From Hirundichthys speculiger (Eukaryota > Chordata > Actinopteri > Beloniformes > Exocoetidae), in assembly GCA_018398805.1 (NCBI GenBank), contig JAGFBZ010000175.1, positions 372,001 to 436,000 of the forward strand: a DNA stretch of 64,000 bases. Direction: 5' to 3'. The notes beneath the pieces were generated by a model, which made no database searches, was not told where the DNA came from, and saw only the letters and a program-made list of their open reading frames with translations. This document shows, piece after piece, positions 61,346 to 64,000 of the stretch. Position numbers and translations under genes: made by a program. Numbering within the stretch: position 1 is the first letter of the stretch; each line of letters begins with the position of its first letter.

Positions 61346-61985
61346 CCCATTCAAACTGAATCTACCGGACTATTAGGTGTGAATGTACCCTTAATCTGGC
61401 TCATCACCAAAGAATTCAAATATTTAAAAAAAAAAATTACCTTTTGTGTTCTTTCAATTTTAGTTCTTAAGAAAATCAGAATTGACAGTATTGGCAGTTC
61501 ACACTCCCTGGAAAAATTAGAAACTGGAATTGGCCAAGAAAATTACAATTGGTGCATTTCTAGATTTAATACAAGTGTACAATTGGCTGCACACATAAGC
61601 ATCTATCTGCATAATTTTTGAGTTGGATACATTAACTATTTTTTCAAACGATCAAATGTAATACGTGAATGTGTTGAATGGCAACCTTTTCTTTGCAGTG
61701 TGTGGCTGAATGCACTGAATTTTGTCATTTTAGTATTCTCTGCAAGCCAATAAGTTGGCTTTTTCTTTTGAAATGCATTTGGCAGTCCCACTGCAGTTCC
61801 ATCAGTCCATCTGTTCCTGTATAGACTGGTTTATGTACTGTATTGTACTCATGATGGGTGCTTCATTACAGGACAGTCTAAATTCTCAGACCCATTTTCA
61901 ACTTGCACGGATGTGCCTCATTGTAAAGTCTAATTGAACTGCCCAAGAATTTGATTACAAAATGTTACTAAATGAGACCCGTATA

Positions 61986-62607
61986 CAGTGATCCCTTGCC
62001 AATTCTTGCTTTAAGTTCCGCAGTTTCAGTTATTCGCAGATTTTTCAGAAATAGAATTTAAAAAAATCACGGAAACATCACAACATGTTGTGCCATTCTC
62101 TCGCAGCGAAGAAATGTCGTGAGCCAGCCTGGCCCCTTTAAGAAGGTAGCCTTATGGGTAATGGTGTGTGTATGTGTGTGCCGTGGGACCGCAGAACAAA
62201 AACGGGGTTAGATGAAAGTGGAGTGAGCATAAACAGCAGCCCAGCGTGTATATATTTACATTCTCTGTTAACCGACAGGAGCTGAACAATACAACCTGTG
62301 TGATGTTACAAGTTCCTTGCAGTGCCAGAACAAAGTGCCTGTTCCATGCAGAGAAAACCAGACTTTTTCTTCTGTTGTTGTTAGCTTGTTACCCGCTAAT
62401 TATGACCCAAAAATAGCACAATACCAGCGGTTTCTTTACTATGGTTCAGAGACCAGAGGCTGTGAAGGTAACAGAAAGACCACAGTTGAGCCTTTGTCTT
62501 GTTTCGCTGCAGTGCCTCGCTACTTTTTTGCGGTTTTTAAACTTATTTTAAACACGTTATTTAGGCTGGGGGGGGCTCCGGCTCCAGTTTCGCGGATTTT
62601 GATTTTC

Positions 62608-62653
<46 letters not shown>

Positions 62654-62688
62654 CGGGGACATTAACCGCGAAAAATAAGGGATCGCTG
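61986..62688. mobile_element. Tigger/pogo-like MITE, copy 2, with 44-base G tract
   Basis: TA-flanked (61984-61985 and 62689-62690) element of 703 bp, inverted relative to copy 1 at 8335-8925. The left end is CAGTGATCCCTTGCC and the inverted right end CAGCGATCCCTTATTTTTCG. Internal blocks match copy 1 (GCCAGCCTGGCCCCTTTAAG, TGTGATGTTACAAGTT-like, AGACCAGAGGCTGTGAAGGT). An uninterrupted run of 44 G (62610-62653) replaces the C6/G6 of copy 1. The 124-codon frame across it (62317-62691) is fortuitous. Confidence 0.88.
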
Positions 62689-63022
62689 TAGCCCATATAA
62701 GGTGCAATATTATTCCACTGTGCGTGTTTGTTTGAAAATGTGTGTTTGTCTGGGTTGTTGCTGATTAGGTTTCATACTCTAATCCTCACAGACTATCATT
62801 TTTCAAAGACTTCATACTTAGTCCAATGAAAACACATTCAAATACAAGTTTACATAAGGACGCATATACACATGCACTCTCTTAAGTGCATGCAGTTTTG
62901 GAGATTGTTAGGTCTTGTGAATAAATAGCTATGTCTGTTTACATTTGGCTTGTCAGACATATTAAAATATTTCTTATCCATGAGTCTTTCTGGTGCTCTA
63001 GAAAACCAAAGAATTTATGTCC

Positions 63023-63051
63023 GTGTGTGTGTGGGTGTGTGTGTGTGTGTG
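63023..63051. repeat. (TG)n microsatellite
   Basis: TG units with one GGG interruption. Confidence 0.85.
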
Positions 63052-63076
63052 CTTGCGTGCATGCATGTATGTATGC

Positions 63077-63538
63077 ATGTTCCACTGAACCCGCTCCCTC
63101 AGTTTACGTTGCCTATATTATAATCTTTCCTCAAAGATTCTGGCTGCGTATTCTTTGTTGGAAAGGAGAGTCTTGGTCGGCTTAGTACGACACAGATGTT
63201 TAATGCAATAAACGTGATATCACGGCTCCCTGGCAGAGACAGTCTCTAGCACAAGGGGAGTACAAACAAATCAAAACAACAATATATACAGAAATGTGCG
63301 TCACCAGATGGGGATCAGCCACGGTTTAGACTTCCCTCTCCCATTGGCTGGTCTAGTCCTCCATTCGTCTGTCCAATACGTCATCGTCACGTCATCCTCT
63401 TCTGATCCAATCTGCTGTTGACATTTCCTGAAAAAGAAGAAAGACTACATCTCCCCCAACGCCATTTTGTTTACCTGGCCAGGTCTTTGTCTCTAACCGT
63501 GTGTTTTAACTGGCTACAGCTGGGCTAGTTTGCTACAT
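63077..63538 (-). mobile_element. Candidate solo LTR
   Basis: On the minus strand, TGTAGCAAAC begins at 63538. Inverted CCAAT boxes (GATTGG, ATTGG) and two ATGACGT (CRE-like) motifs follow at 63410-63380. Then come a GTATATATT TATA-like motif near 63286 and an ATTAAAC polyadenylation-like signal near 63203. The far end is GGAACA at 63077. Order and GC content fit a U3-R-U5 layout. Flanking target duplication is not convincing. Confidence 0.4.
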
Positions 63539-64000
63539 TCATAATATAACGTAAAGACAAACATACACTAAGACCAACCTAAGACACTGTGATATGAACA
63601 TATGGTTCATTAAACAAAATAATAATATGGTAAAAACATGAACAACAATTAACTTTGTGATTCAAACTAAAAGGTAATGTCATTTATGCTTCAATTTCAC
63701 AATATTTATAATGTTATCAAAAACAATATTAATACCAATATGTCACTAATGTGTAACTATACAAAAATGAGAACCACTAACTGCACTAATTCTAGACCTG
63801 TAAAGTTAAGAAAATTCCGACCTAACGTCTACCACTTCATGGCTGACATACTGTCGTTCCCAAACACTTCCATTTCCTTATAATACACCTGACTGTGGAA
63901 TATTTAGGAGCGACGAAATTTCACGACTGGATTTGTTTTGCAGTTTTAATATTATATTGCACAGGTGGCATCCTATCACAGTTCCATGCTGGAATTCACT

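Larger units (their letters stand above)
59523..61390. mobile_element. Harbinger-like MITE interrupted by a hAT element
   Basis: The left end GGGTGCATTCACACC (59523) and inverted right end GGGTACATTCACACC (61390) match at 14 of 15 positions and are flanked by TTG (59520-59522) and TTA (61391-61393), consistent with the 3-bp TWA duplication of PIF/Harbinger elements. Subterminal blocks such as CTTGGTTTGC recur in both halves. The original MITE is ~500 bp; the rest is the nested hAT. Confidence 0.65.
47828..64000 (+). other. tusc3: tusc3 intron 1 (5' part, continues beyond window end)
   Basis: It starts at the exon 1 donor. No later tusc3 exon (the conserved AEKVEQLMEW region would be next) is found up to 64000, consistent with the long first intron of TUSC3 in vertebrates. 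Outside the listed repeats I see nothing notable in 47828-49780, 51940-56955, 57040-58020 and 62690-63020 except short AT-rich simple repeats. 63540-64000 is likewise featureless. Confidence 0.75.

Noticed and set aside
62317..62691. 124-codon plus-strand frame in the Tigger MITE
   Set aside because: Contains the G44 tract as a glycine run; the related frame in copy 1 (8416-8631) is on the other strand relative to the window and also lacks any domain.
1..64000. Prokaryotic-type systems (CRISPR arrays, operons, phage) and tRNA/rRNA genes
   Set aside because: Nothing in the window has their signatures; repeats are dispersed eukaryotic transposons and microsatellites, and no cloverleaf or rRNA segment was noticed by eye.

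Overview
This window is nuclear DNA from a ray-finned fish, most likely a teleost. It is AT-rich and full of microsatellites. Its repeats are those typical of fish genomes: Tc1-like and hAT transposons, Rex1, L2 and RTE-type LINEs, a BEL/Pao relic and Tigger MITEs. There is no prokaryotic-style gene organisation. Almost every open frame longer than 60 codons is fortuitous or comes from a transposon.

Two host genes are recognisable, each by its first coding exon only. On the minus strand, 25168-25206 encodes a 13-residue N-terminus with a consensus splice donor that matches exon 1 of sarcoglycan zeta (sgcz). On the plus strand, 47723-47827 encodes a 35-residue signal-peptide exon with a consensus donor that matches exon 1 of tusc3 (N33, an oligosaccharyltransferase subunit). 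The start codons are head to head, about 22.5 kb apart. SGCZ and TUSC3 are divergent neighbours in the human genome, so each assignment supports the other. Positions 1-25167 are therefore the 5' part of sgcz intron 1, about 25.2-47.7 kb is the bidirectional intergenic space, and 47828-64000 is the 5' part of tusc3 intron 1. No second exon of either gene is visible.

The rest is transposon archaeology. sgcz intron 1 holds several Tc1-like relics, one of them with a Tigger MITE inserted, plus a 5'-truncated Rex1 LINE with a long reverse-transcriptase frame, and a cluster of hAT, Rex1 and L2 at 17.2-19.5 kb. The intergenic space holds a microsatellite-rich zone next to sgcz with a 32-base C tract, a perfect 20-bp hairpin, a dead BEL/Pao element, a nearly full-length Tc1-like element with ~200-bp inverted repeats, and a clear hAT-inside-hAT nesting in which both target-site duplications are perfect. 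tusc3 intron 1 holds a foldback element with ~280-bp arms, more Tc1 relics, the 5' part of a LINE, a hAT nested in a Harbinger-like MITE, and a second Tigger MITE with a 44-base G tract. Family names rest on motifs, termini and target-site duplications read by eye; no database search was possible. I found no new functional system. The most informative observations are the conserved gene pair and the nested insertions.
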